From Saussurea involucrata (taxonomy: Eukaryota > Streptophyta > Magnoliopsida > Asterales > Asteraceae): DNA of 64,000 nucleotides. The position numbers and the translations under genes were made by a program. Of this stretch, positions 33,874 to 43,712 are shown piece after piece. Position 1 is the first letter of the stretch, and every line of letters begins with the position of its first letter. The stretch is from the NCBI GenBank assembly GCA_033807775.1, contig CM066319.1, positions 159,903,983 through 159,967,982 of the forward strand, read 5' to 3'. The notes beneath the pieces were generated by a model. It was not told the origin of the DNA, did no database searches, and saw only the letters and a program-made list of their open reading frames with translations.

Positions 33874-36279
33874 ATTAGTTTTTCTTGGGTACCCACTTAA
33901 CCATGTGTACACACTTGTCAGTGGGGGTAGAAGAGGAGGAGGAAGGTTCAGCAGTCTTCGCAGCATTTAAAGATTCAGCTTTGTCAGTCTTCACTTTGGT
34001 TAATTTCTTAACCTCAGTGGTCTTCTTTTCCTTGGGGGCAATGATCTTCTCCTTAGCTATCTTTTCAGCTTGAGTGGCTGTGGGGCACTTACTAGCAATA
34101 TGATTGGTAAGTCCACAATGATAACATTTCCTATAACTAAAAGTAGTTCTAGGACTATTTGCATGCTGAGCTTTTGATTTTGAATTTGAAGGACCAGCAC
34201 CAAGTAAGCTATTGGCTTTTTAAATGGGAGGAACATTCAGTTCTTCGGATTTCTTACCAATAATTTCCACTTTGATTCTAGGAGTATATCGCTGAATAGA
34301 TCCACGCTGAATAAATCCAGGGATCTTATTCTTTGAACCAGAGGGATAAGTCACTGAAGCTTTAGAAGCATTCAGGTTTGGTACAGAGGTACCCTTCTGA
34401 GGATTTTGATTAAAAATAATTCCTTTACCTTTGTTTTTAAAGACTGAGGTAGGTTTTGGATAAACAACTTTTTCTTTACCTTTAGAAGTTAAGGTAGAGA
34501 TTTCCTCAGGGATAGGTAGTTTAGAAGAGGAACACTGAGATGAGAAAGTGTCAGGGATAGAGGATACGAACATTCCAAACTTAAGCATGGAACGGTCAGT
34601 GGTTGGTTCTAGAGTATCAGCTTTGTAACCAAGACTACGTTTATCACTCAGGAGAATCTGAGACTTAATTATCTCAGTGAACTTTGTTGAGGAATTATAC
34701 CATCCATCAACAGTAGCTTTTTCAGCTTTTAATGCAGCGATAGCTTCTTTGCGCTCGATTTTGACTAGCTGATTTAAGTGAACTTTATCTTTTAAATCTT
34801 CTTCAATTTTAGAAAGATTTTATATTTGAAGGTGACAGTTTTTAAGTTGTTCAGCGAGATCAAGGTTTTGATTTTCAACTATAGTTTTGCCATTCATGGC
34901 TACATATAAACTTCTAGTCAGGAGATTGATCTTTCGAAGACTATCAGCTTCATCAATATTTAAAATACTGGTAAAGAAAGAAGGTGATACCTTAGTAGCA
35001 GAGGTTGAAGTAGAGGGAATGTCAGAATTTTCTTCCTCATCTTCAAGTTTGGCCATGAGACATAGATTAGCTTCATCATCATCTTCAGAGTCAGATGATT
35101 CTTCTTCGTCAGAGGCAACCCAATCATAGTCAGCCATAAGGCCTTTGCCTTTCTTCTTAAAGGTTTTCAGCTTTGAATACCTTTCTTTCAGCTTTTTGTA
35201 TTTTTCATCTCTAGTCCTATGAGTAAAGTTTATCTTGGGAAAAGTTGAGGGTCTAGAGACTTTTTTGACCTGCACTCGCTAGCAAAATGTCCTATCTTTT
35301 CACAGTTATAGCAAGTAGCAGTAGCCTTATCAACAGGGGTTGATGATCTTGGCTTGTCAGTAATAGCAAGAGGTTTATTCCTTTTGAAATTACTCTTTCT
35401 AGCAAATCTCCTGAATTTATTAGCCAGGAATGCCAGAGTTTCATCATTATCTGAAATGTCAGAGTGTGATGATCTTTCAGAGTTAGTTTCCAACTCAGTG
35501 ACAGTGATAGTCGATCGTTGAGTGGAAGGTGACTCTGAGATTAAAGCAACAGGGGTGCTTTTGGAATCTTTTACAAGATTCTTCTTAAGATGACTCGATT
35601 GCTCATGATTCAGCATCGTGCCATATAAGGTAGAAAGGGTCATTGATTTTAGATCCTTTGACAGCTTGAGACACATAGAATAACTGTCCCAGCTTTCAGG
35701 TAAACATTCTAAGAACTTTGTCAATACTTCAAAGTTAGAATATTCCTTACCAACAGTTTTCAGATCTATTATTAAGCAGTTAAAATGTTGGTGTACTTCA
35801 GAGAGAGTTTCATTCTTACCACAAATGAAGCTTTCGTACTGTCTTAACAGGTTGATCTTTCGAGAGTCCTGGACTTCAGAAGTACCTTCATACTGAACAC
35901 AGATTGTGTCCCACATAGCTTTTGAGGTTTTCAGGTTCATGACGGAATGGTAGACTTCTTCAGGAAGAGCCATGGAGAGTATGGATCTGGCTTTGGTGTC
36001 GATAGCCACTTTCTTCTTATCTTCATCAGTCCACACATGAATTTCCTTGGGAATCAGCCTTTCTGGAATAGCAGGTCTATTCTCAGCGGCTGGAACTGCA
36101 GGATCAATTCTTATAGGAATATATGGGCCGTTTTCAAGATAGTAAGGCATAGTAGGGTCTACACCTTCTAAGAAGAGAATCATCCTATTTTTCCATAGAT
36201 TAAAATTATCTCTGGAGAATCTAGGGGGTTTTGCAAGAGAACCGTTGTCAATATAGTTAGTGTTTGTGTTGGTAGCCAT
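33874..36279 (-). pseudogene. Copia Gag (SIRE-like)
   Basis: The start is the Met of MATNTNTNY at 36279, 69 bases inside the primer site. A UBN2/retrotran-gag capsid domain (FSRDNFNLWKNRM, KAMWDTICVQYEGT, ECLPESWD) spans about residues 15-230. A CCHC knuckle CYNCEKIGHFASEC follows near residue 330. An extra A in a run near 35273 shifts the frame. The next pieces (35275-34820, 34588-34220) are a Lys-rich coiled coil, an acidic Ser/Glu/Asp tract and a basic segment. A second knuckle YHCGLTNHIASKC occurs near 34110. Stops at about 34817 and 34217 add to the damage. Two knuckles separated by a long linker fit large SIRE-type Gags. Confidence 0.85.
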
Positions 36280-36347
36280 TTTAAGAAATAGCAAGGAAGA
36301 GAAATCTTAGTATAGATAAGATCTTGTTTATGAGATTAAACAAATCT

Positions 36348-36359
36348 GCTCTGATACCA
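36348..36359 (-). other. Primer-binding site of the SIRE-like element
   Basis: The minus strand reads TGGTATCAGAGC, two bases from the LTR end, complementary to initiator Met-tRNA. Confidence 0.95.
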
Positions 36360-36361
36360 CT

Positions 36362-37304
36362 TGTTGGTCCCGAAGGGTTATACAAGTTTGTAGAAGGGGG
36401 GTTGAATACAAACACACGTTTTTACTTTTCTAAATTGTTTATTGATAAATCAAGACAATTTACAACTTGTTGCGGAACAAGATTAAGGATAAACCTAATC
36501 TAAACAAGTTAAGAACACTAAGTTTCTTGCACTAGAAAGAGTTAAAGAAATTACGAATAATAACTTAACAATAAGAGAGAAATAAGAAGATTGTCCGAGC
36601 ACACTTCAAAACTGAAGTAGGGTTCTTCTTATATACTGCATGCATTTAATGCATGGCAGTATGGCTTTACACGTGGCAGCAGCTGAGTGGTTGCATGTCA
36701 TTGACCTTTGTAGACAACCTTAGTAGCCGCATGGTGCACAGTGTAGAATCATAGTTGTTGTACGATTACAGACAAAAGGGATGTTCGTTCTGACAGTTCG
36801 TACGGAGACGTGCAAGGGAGTTAAGACAATAGTAACATGCAGGGAGACTTAATGATCAGCTTTCGTTGAGTCAGATTTTTATCAGCGAATGATAAAGTTC
36901 AGCGATTGCTGAAGTCTTCTACTTGATACTTCACGTTGAATGGACAAATCTTGGCTTCGCTGATATCCGCATCAGTTCATTAGTAGACTTGTCGCGGGTT
37001 CTTGAGCTTGATCTTCGACTTCAGCGTAGAACTTTGGTTGACGTGAAACTTGTCTTCAGAGATCATAAGTAAACAAACTAAACTATCAGCGATCATCAAT
37101 AGAACTGAACATACTTAGAGTTATATGATGATGAACAGTGTTCGCTGAATATCTAATCTAAAGAGTGAGAGTTCCTATCAGCGGTACTGTAAAGTCTTAG
37201 TACTTATCAGCGATAGTGAAACTCTAATACATATCATTTACTTACAATTTTCACTAAGTGTTAAGAGATGGTCATTATCAAATCACTGAGGGTTTGGATC
37301 AACA
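36362..37304 (-). repeat. 5' LTR of the SIRE-like element (943 bases)
   Basis: TG...CA ends, matching 14098-15039 with roughly twenty scattered substitutions and one or two single-base indels. GTACC follows at 37305-37309. It carries the same TCAGCGA/TCGCTGA set, plus one copy (TATCAGCGGT) that has become TATCAGTGGT in the 3' LTR. Confidence 0.9.
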
Positions 37305-37309
37305 GTACC

Positions 37310-37568
37310 CACAAAATTCACCCATGGAAATTTCCGTCGGTGATTATCCAGGGATCACCTAGAAAACACCAATGATTCGTCAGAATCCAATTTTTTTGAG
37401 AAAATACCGATGAATCACCCATAGAATCCCTGGGTAATCTGTCACTGATTTGCATTACCCACCAAAATTTTACCCACCAACTTTTGTGACGGTTTTATGA
37501 CGAATCACCTTTTAACGACATATTTCCCAGGGAAACGTTCGTAGGTAAATCTCTTTCGTTTAGTAGTA
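37310..37568 (-). mobile_element. CACTA-like terminal fragment A
   Basis: It is similar over about 250 bases to 46892-47125. Shared words include ATTATCCAGGGATCACC, GATTTGCATTACCCACCAA and TTCGTAGGTAAA. Both end towards TAGTAGT; on the minus strand the other copy begins CACTACTAAAAG, the start expected of a CACTA (En/Spm) element. This copy has lost the exact CACTA end. The SIRE-like element inserted at its left edge. Confidence 0.45.
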
Positions 37569-37873
37569 ATGTGATATTTGTAAATTATGGATTATGTTTG
37601 ATAACATGTGATGTTATACATATTAAATAGGGAAATTTAGTAAAATGCCCCAAGTTCAAACCCGGTTTGCAGAAATGCCCCAAATCTCTCCAGTTTGCAA
37701 AAATACCCCATTTTCCCGCGATGGAGCCCGCGATCGCGGACCAGGCCTGCGATTTAGCCAGCGATCGCAGCCAAAAGTTACACTTTTGGTCCCTGCCGCG
37801 ATGGGGGCCGCGATTTTTGGTCATTTTTGGTATGTGTCTCTTGTTTTTTCATGTTTTTACTGATTTTTTCCAC

Positions 37874-38036
37874 AATTATTGTATTTGGAAGACCAAATTG
37901 TGGTTGCAATTCACTGGCTTGTTTCATCAATGTTGAATTATTGTACTTGGAAGACCAAATTGTGGTTGCAATTCACTGACTTGTTTTCATCAATGTTGAA
38001 TTATTGTACTTGGAAGACCAAATTGTGGTTGCAATT
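37874..38036 (+). repeat. Three tandem copies of a 62-63 base unit in the MULE leader
   Basis: The word GGAAGACCAAATTGTGG recurs at 37887, 37949 and 38012 with closely matching flanks. It lies between the terminal repeat and the transposase start, so it is part of the untranslated leader or promoter. Confidence 0.85.
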
Positions 38037-38196
38037 CATCTTCCTCAATGAAATTTCATCCATAAATATCAGTAAAATACAATCCATAATCATTCATCCA
38101 TTCCATTGTGGTTGCAATTCAAATCAATTCCGTCCTTCTTTCTTGATTTCTTTCTACATCATTTCAGTATTTTCTTTCTGAGACACTACTGAAAAA

Positions 38197-40880
38197 ATGA
38201 GTTCATCTGTTGCAAAAGCTAAGCTATTTTTCTGTTACGATGGTGAATGGGTGTAAGACAACAATGAGTGGAATTTTGCTTATAAATCTAAGCATGGTGT
38301 AAAATTACCAGTAAACTTTACGCATGAGAAGTTTGTTGCATACGCCATGCAAAAATGTGGAATCGACCCTTCTGCTGTTTGCAAGTTAGTGTTTAAAAAT
38401 GGTGATGGGTCAATTGTAGAGTTATCCAACGATGGAGATATCTCTGGTTTTCTGCAATTTGCAGCCCAGTCAGAAAGACCTCCATCACTTTCTGTGTATG
38501 TCGATCCATCGGTGTACGACAAAGACGGTGACGAAGGTGATGACGAAGGTGATGACGAAGGTAATGACGACGGTGATGACGAAGACCTCCAACTAGAGGA
38601 GCATGATTCTCAATTTCAGGCATCCTACGAAGACCTCCAACTGGAGGAGCCTGATTCTCAATTTCAGGCGTCCTACGACCCAACAGTTTATTCGGATCAT
38701 ACATATGGTCTTAACGACTGTTATCCTGATTTTGTTCCGGAGACGCAAGAAGAAGAAGAAGAAGAAGAAGAAGAAGAAGAAGAACGTTTTGCTGGAGTTG
38801 CTGATGACGAAACCCATGTTTTCACAATGGGTAGATCTAATATAGACAGATCAGGTACCGATAGTGATGAGGACGAAGAAGGAGAAAAATATACCCCTAC
38901 TAATAAATCATTTAGTGACTTAAATGACTTTTTTGATATGCCTCCTATTCTTCCAACCCAAGAGACCCATACATAAACCTACGAACCTGCACCTTATAAT
39001 CGCACTTCAAGGATACATATAGGTGAAGTATTTGATTCGAAGGATGAGTTGGCCACACAGCTCGGAATTAAGTTCATAGAAGAGGGTTTCGAAAGTCACA
39101 CGAAGAAATCCGACAAAACCAGATACGAGGTTGTATGTGGGAGAGAAAATTGTAATTGGAAGATGTCCGCGAGGTCTGTGGGCGCTAAAAGAGGGATGTT
39201 TGTCATTTGAAAGTTGCACGACGAACACAATTGTTCGAGGACACAACTGAATCCCAACCACCGACAAGCCAACAAAAGGACTTTGGGCTACATACTCAAA
39301 GGCAAATTTCTTGATACTAGCAGGGCATTTCGTCCAAAGGACATCGTCAACGATATGAACCAGCAGTACGGGATCACAATTGGTTACTACCAAGGCTGGC
39401 GTACGCGATGCAGGGCACTACTAATGGTGAGAGGCACTCCCGGGGAGTCGTATGAACGACTCCCTGCGTATTTATATAATTTGGAGCTGCAGAATCCAGG
39501 TACAGTCACCAAGATAAGGACCGATTCAAAGGGGCGTTTTAAGTTGTGCTTCGTTGCCCTTGGACCCGCGGTACGTTTATTAACACTTCATATGTTTACA
39601 CATTATAAATTATAACATTTACAAAGGGAAACCACCTACGTTTTTGCAGATCCGCACATTTCTGGAAAATCTGCGTCGTGTCTTCGTAATAGACGCTGCC
39701 CATTTAAAGAGGCGTTACTTGGGCATGATGTTCCTGGCTGTTGCCATGGACGGGAATGAAAATATCGTGCCCGTAGCTTTAAGAGTAGGCAAGTCCGAGA
39801 CCGGGGAGGAGTGGACTTGGTTTATGTCCATGTTGAGACAATGTATCGGAGACCCGGAAGGGTTGGTGTTTATGTCCGACAGGGCTGCTTCCATAAGCAT
39901 CGCAATCTCTGTCACGTACCCAAACGCCCCTCACGCCCTATGTTGTCGACATTTGGAGATGAACGCCAAAGCCAAGGACAAACGTATTACAACTCACTAC
40001 ACCATCTACTGGAAGGCATGCAAAGCGTATACGGTTCGGGAGTTTGACCGGTACATGAATGCACTACGACTTAGTGTCGATGATGCAGCACAGGTTATGG
40101 ACGATGTTGGACTGGAGAGGTGGTCGACGGCCCATTTTCCTGCACAACGTTATGACATTCTGACCTCCAATAGTACAGAGTCGGTGAATGCACTCTCCCG
40201 TTTTGCTCGTAGGTTACCGATTGTACAACTTATGAAGTACTTCCGGACCTTTCAACAAGAGTGGTACCAACTTCGACGCCGAAAAGGAGGTGAAATGCAT
40301 AATAGACTCACACAAAAGGCGGGGGAGATAATTCGCATCAGGGCGGGAAGGGTTGCGGCACGGAGGGTAAGCGAAATTGGGTATGGGAAGTACCAGGTTC
40401 GGGATAACCATGTTGACGCGATTGTCGATATGACCGACCATGTTTGTTCATGTCTTCAATGGCAAAAATCTGGGCTACCGTGTGGTCATGCCATCGCTGC
40501 TGCAAGGCATATGGGTCGTAGAGATTGCAGCGATTTGGCTGTAAATTTTCTTCACGTCCGAAACTTACCGAGAAACATACCGGGAGGTAATAAATCCACC
40601 TGGACCCCCTGAATCATGAGTGTCTCCACCCGACCCCCTTCCGCCATGCTATCCACTGTTAATAACTAAGAACAGAGCCGGGAGACCAAGAAAGAACGAC
40701 CGATGTCCATCTCGTGGTGAAGGTCCGATACAAAGAAAATGTACTCGGTGCCAAGCAGTAGGACATACTCGTGGAGAGTGTCCAACTCCCGCCCTTCAAG
40801 CGTGGCAAGGAGTAGACGTTCAATCAACCAACGAAGTAGCACGCATAGCCCGTTGGAGCTTGAACCACATGGAAGTATAA
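38197..40880 (+). pseudogene. MULE (MuDR-type) transposase, disrupted
   Basis: The start is ATG at 38197 (MSSSVAKAKLFFCYDGEW). Residues 1-100 resemble the PB1-like N-terminus of plant MULE transposases. A very acidic region follows, with two copies of EDLQLEEPDSQFQASY and a run of Glu. A zinc/WRKY-GCM1-like DNA-binding module follows (KTRYEVVCGRENCNWKMSAR...HDEHNCSR). An intron at about 39570-39650 (GT...AG) precedes the catalytic domain (VIDAAHLKRRYLG, VFMSDRAASI). A SWIM zinc finger (CSCLQWQKSGLPCGHAIAAARH) and, after a frameshift near 40540, GRPRK and a CCHC knuckle CTRCQAVGHTRGEC complete it. In-frame stops lie at 38254, 38974, 39208 and 40617. The element can no longer supply transposase. 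Confidence 0.85.
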
Positions 40881-41688
40881 GATATGATAGCGTTGATCTG
40901 AACATTGATTTCCCTTGATTGGGACAATAAATCTTGTATGTTGGTGCTCTTGTTTTTTATATAACATGATTTTATTTACTTTATCATCCTGTGAAATTTA
41001 TCAAACATAAGTGATTTACGTTGTAATTTAGCAAACAAAAGAGACATAACTTGTATTATACATGAAAAACAGGGACCAAAAGTGGAAAATGAGCCCAAAT
41101 CGCGGCCCCCATCGCGGCAGGGACCAAAAGTGTAATTTTCGGCAAAAATGGCGGGCCATCGCGGGCCACGTGGGCCTGGTCCGCGATCACGGGCTCCATT
41201 GCGAGAAAATGAGGTATTTTTGCATACTGGAAGAGATTTGGTGCATTTCTGCAAACAAGGAGTGAACTTGGGGCATTTTAATAAAATTCCCTATTAAATA
41301 TTAGTATCTATTACACACCACCTTTGGTTCTGTTTTCATTATTTTCAATATTAAAATTGAATCATTTAACTAAAAAATTTGGGAAAGCCAGTTAGGCCTT
41401 CAGTACCCCATCCCTTCTATCTTTCAAAGATTCCACTCCACATCAGCGCCACATCAGCTTTTCTTCCATCCCTCACTCCATCCCTCACGATCCCTAAACA
41501 CCCGTACCCCATTCCCTCAAACCCTTTTGCCACCTCATTTATTTTAATTCTTTTATTTATACATTTAATTATTTAACAAAATAAAAATATTTATATATTT
41601 TTTAATAAATAAAAATAAGATAAATAATAAAAATAAAAATTCATATCATTCATTAAAAAATTAAAAATTACAAAATAAATTTAAAAAT

Positions 41689-42786
41689 CTACTCGTCGTC
41701 ATTGTTGGGAACTTGGATACGCCAAATATGTTCGACCAAATCCGACCGAAGGTTATTATGAGTGTCCAGGTTTATGACTTCTCGAACATTTGCCGCGCGT
41801 TGTGTCTCACTGATTTGGCTTTCGATATCATTCGTGAAAAAGTCGTTTTCCACGTCACCACAAATAGCATGGTTTTCGTCTTCGAGTATCATATTGTGTA
41901 ATATGACACAAGCGTACATAATGTTTCTCAATATTGCCGGTTCCCATCCGCGTGCCGGGTTATGAAGTATATGCCAACGTTGTTTAAGCACGCCAAAAGC
42001 TCGTTCAACATCTTTACGTGCGGATTCTTGCGCGGACTTGAACTTTTGTCGTTTAAGGTCTTGTGGGCACGTAAATGATTTTACGAAAGTAGCCCATTCC
42101 GGATATATCCCATCCGTTAGATAATATCCGTGCTTGTAGGTGGCTCCATTCACCTCAAAAGGGCACTCGGGTGCTTTTCCATCATATACATCGTTGAAGA
42201 TGGGCGACTGATTGAGAACATTGATGTCGTTGTTGGAACCGGAAACACCAAAGAATGCGTGCCAGATCCATAGATCTTGAGAGGCCACTGCTTCTAGCAT
42301 GATTGTCGGGTGCTCATGATCACCTCTCATGAATTGACCTCGCCATGCATTCGGACAATTTGCCCACGCCCAATGAGTACAGTCTATGCTGCCGAGCATG
42401 CCGGGAAATCCGTGTTTAGCTTCATGCGCGGCGTACAACTTCTGAATATCAATAAAAGTAGGCTTGCGTAAATATTTTTGACCATACAGTTCAATAATAC
42501 CTGTGCAGAATTTGTACAGACAATCTCGTGACGTTTTCTCTCCCATACGGATGTACTCGTCAAGTGCGTCAGCAGCTACTCCATACGCCAATTGCCGAAT
42601 AGCGGAAGTACACTTTTGTATCGGAGAAAAACCTTGTTTGCCTAACCCGTCAAACTGAAGTCTAAAATACGGATACCCTACTTCTAAATCTTCAACTATT
42701 CGTTCGAATAGTTGTCTGCTCATCCTGAACCGCCGCCTAAACATATCCGGTGTATAAATCGGGTTGACGCCAAAGTAGTCCCGCAT
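41689..42786 (-). CDS. Harbinger-type DDE transposase/nuclease
   Basis: An uninterrupted 365-codon frame has the DDE_Tnp_4 (ALP1-like) fold motifs. These are MLGSIDCTHWAWANCP (first Asp), YYLTDGIYPEWATFVKSF (second Asp) and ARKDVERAFGVLKQRWHIL (third acidic residue). An HTH-like N-terminal part reads FRRRFRMSRQLFERIVEDL. It ends IWRIQVPNNDDE. The frame stays open upstream of MRDYFGVNP for about 30 codons (SSSTRERAANIERGRVTANERL) without an ATG, so the true start may have been lost or may lie beyond a small shift. Family members cut DNA as an endonuclease together with a Myb-like partner that binds the ends. Some relatives have been recruited by the host, but the intact terminal repeats here argue for a plain transposon. 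Confidence 0.85.
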   Translation of the reverse strand: MRDYFGVNPIYTPDMFRRRFRMSRQLFERIVEDLEVGYPYFRLQFDGLGKQGFSPIQKCTSAIRQLAYGVAADALDEYIRMGEKTSRDCLYKFCTGIIELYGQKYLRKPTFIDIQKLYAAHEAKHGFPGMLGSIDCTHWAWANCPNAWRGQFMRGDHEHPTIMLEAVASQDLWIWHAFFGVSGSNNDINVLNQSPIFNDVYDGKAPECPFEVNGATYKHGYYLTDGIYPEWATFVKSFTCPQDLKRQKFKSAQESARKDVERAFGVLKQRWHILHNPARGWEPAILRNIMYACVILHNMILEDENHAICGDVENDFFTNDIESQISETQRAANVREVINLDTHNNLRSDLVEHIWRIQVPNNDDE

Positions 42787-42867
42787 AAGCCGCTCGTTTG
42801 CAGTTACTCGACCTCTTTCAATGTTTGCGGCCCTCTCTCTTGTTGACGATGAGGCGGTGCTACCATA

Positions 42868-42957
42868 CAGTGTGAGAAATAAGAGGTTGAGAGAATAAGA
42901 GGTTGAGAGGTGTGAGAAATAAGAGGTTGAGAGGTGTGAGAAATAAGAGGTTGAGGG
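42868..42957 (-). repeat. Short tandem repeats in the transposase leader
   Basis: Four units of AAATAAGAGGTTGAG, with spacers of GAGA or AGGTGTGAG, lie between the frame and a TATA-like sequence. On the transcribed strand they make a pyrimidine-rich leader. Confidence 0.75.
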
Positions 42958-42968
42958 TTAAATATATA
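42958..42968 (-). promoter_or_regulatory. TATA-like box of the Harbinger transposase
   Basis: The minus strand reads TATATATTTAA about 170 bases upstream of MRDYFG, with the pyrimidine-rich leader between. Position and sequence are right for a core promoter, but this is not tested. Confidence 0.5.
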
Positions 42969-43408
42969 GTGGGATTAAATTGAGAATTTTTTTTTAAGAA
43001 AGAGCCGTTCAACGGTTATTTTTTAAAAAATTTAATTAAAATTTTTTTTTTTAAAAAACCCTCGGGATGGATCGGGATCCCATCCCCGAAAACCATCCCG
43101 CCCCGCATGCCCATCCCGAGCCGTAGCCCAACCCCGCTGCCACCCCGCTGCCACCTCACCCATCCCGAGCCCATCCCGAAGCCCGCTACTGATGGCCTTA
43201 GTTGTGAATGATATATTATTTTGACGAAAATTGTACTTTTTTAAATATTACCTTAAATAAAAAATAATATTTCTAAATTAAAAATTAAATTAAGCTTATC
43301 TTAGATGTCTTAAATAGAAAATAAATTTTTAAATAAAAATTAAATCATATTAAAATCATAAAAACTGTAAAATATAAGGTTTTATAGTTCTCTATGTTTT
43401 TATGGTTG

Positions 43409-43410
<2 letters not shown>

Positions 43411-43442
<32 letters not shown>
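43411..43442. repeat. (TA)n microsatellite, left part
   Basis: About 16 TA units immediately left of the foldback element; the run resumes at 43692-43711 on its right. Confidence 0.9.
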
Positions 43443-43445
<3 letters not shown>

Positions 43446-43447
43446 AA

Positions 43448-43687
43448 GGTTCAAACGAGAACGATAACTATTTACGAGAACTACGAGAACGGCCGACCAT
43501 GTACAAAATCACTGGTGATTCATGTACAAAATCACTGGTGATTAAAATTCTGGACACGCGCGGTTTGTCCCGCGGTTTGCAAAGCGCGCGGTTTGTCCCG
43601 CGGTTTGTACTGTGAATCACCAGTGATTTTGTACATGGTCGGCCGTTCTCGTAGTTCTCGTAAATAGTTATCGTTCTCGTTTGAACC
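43448..43687. mobile_element. Foldback MITE in a TA microsatellite
   Basis: A 74-base left arm (43448-43521) and right arm (43614-43687) are perfect reverse complements, starting GGTTCAAACGAGAACG. The 92-base middle contains a direct repeat of the arm's inner end (ATGTACAAAATCACTGGTGA) and two GCGCGGTTTGTCCCGCGG units. TA repeats flank both sides, so the insertion used TA as target, as described for Micron-type elements of rice. No coding capacity. Confidence 0.8.
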
Positions 43688-43712
43688 CACCTATATATAT
43701 ATATATATATTA

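Larger units (their letters stand above)
14093..37309 (-). mobile_element. SIRE-like Ty1/copia retrotransposon, complete ends, interrupted by Athila
   Basis: LTRs at 14098-15039 and 36362-37304 share TG...CA ends and differ by only about 2% by eye. The five bases GTACC at 14093-14097 and 37305-37309 are the target duplication, so the outer structure is intact. Reading right to left: 5' LTR, Met-tRNA primer site, gag, protease, integrase, reverse transcriptase/RNase H, a spacer, an additional env-like frame, polypurine tract, 3' LTR. Without the Athila insertion the element is about 12.9 kb, long for copia but usual for the SIRE/Maximus lineage, which is known for an extra frame after pol. All frames carry stops or frameshifts. 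TCAGCGA/TCGCTGA occurs throughout. Confidence 0.9.
37629..41292 (+). mobile_element. Mutator-like element (MULE), 3.66 kb
   Basis: Terminal inverted repeats of about 200 bases (37629-37830 and 41090-41292) begin AGGGAA(A/T)TTTA(G/T)TAAAATGCC. ATTAAAT flanks both ends (37622-37628 and 41293-41299), probably part of a 7-9 base target duplication. The inner halves of the repeats are GC-rich with many CGCG/GCGATCGC words. Between them lie a 62-base triple repeat and a two-exon transposase with several stops. Confidence 0.85.
41395..43197 (-). mobile_element. PIF/Harbinger transposon, 1.8 kb
   Basis: Ends are GGCCTTCAGTACCCC at the left and, inverted, GGCCATCAGTAGCGGG at the right. TTA lies directly outside both ends (41392-41394, 43198-43200), the target duplication typical of PIF/Harbinger. 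The right subterminal region (43065-43190) is a string of CATCCCG/CCCCGC words. The only gene is the transposase; the Myb-like partner protein that most such elements encode is absent, so transposition would need help. Confidence 0.85.

Noticed and set aside
37585..37936. Small frames in the MULE left end
   Set aside because: They lie in the terminal inverted repeat and tandem leader repeats, and the right terminal repeat gives similar shadow frames.
38593..38845. Frames with long Phe or Lys runs
   Set aside because: They are shifted readings of the GAA-repeat (poly-Glu) tract of the MULE transposase.
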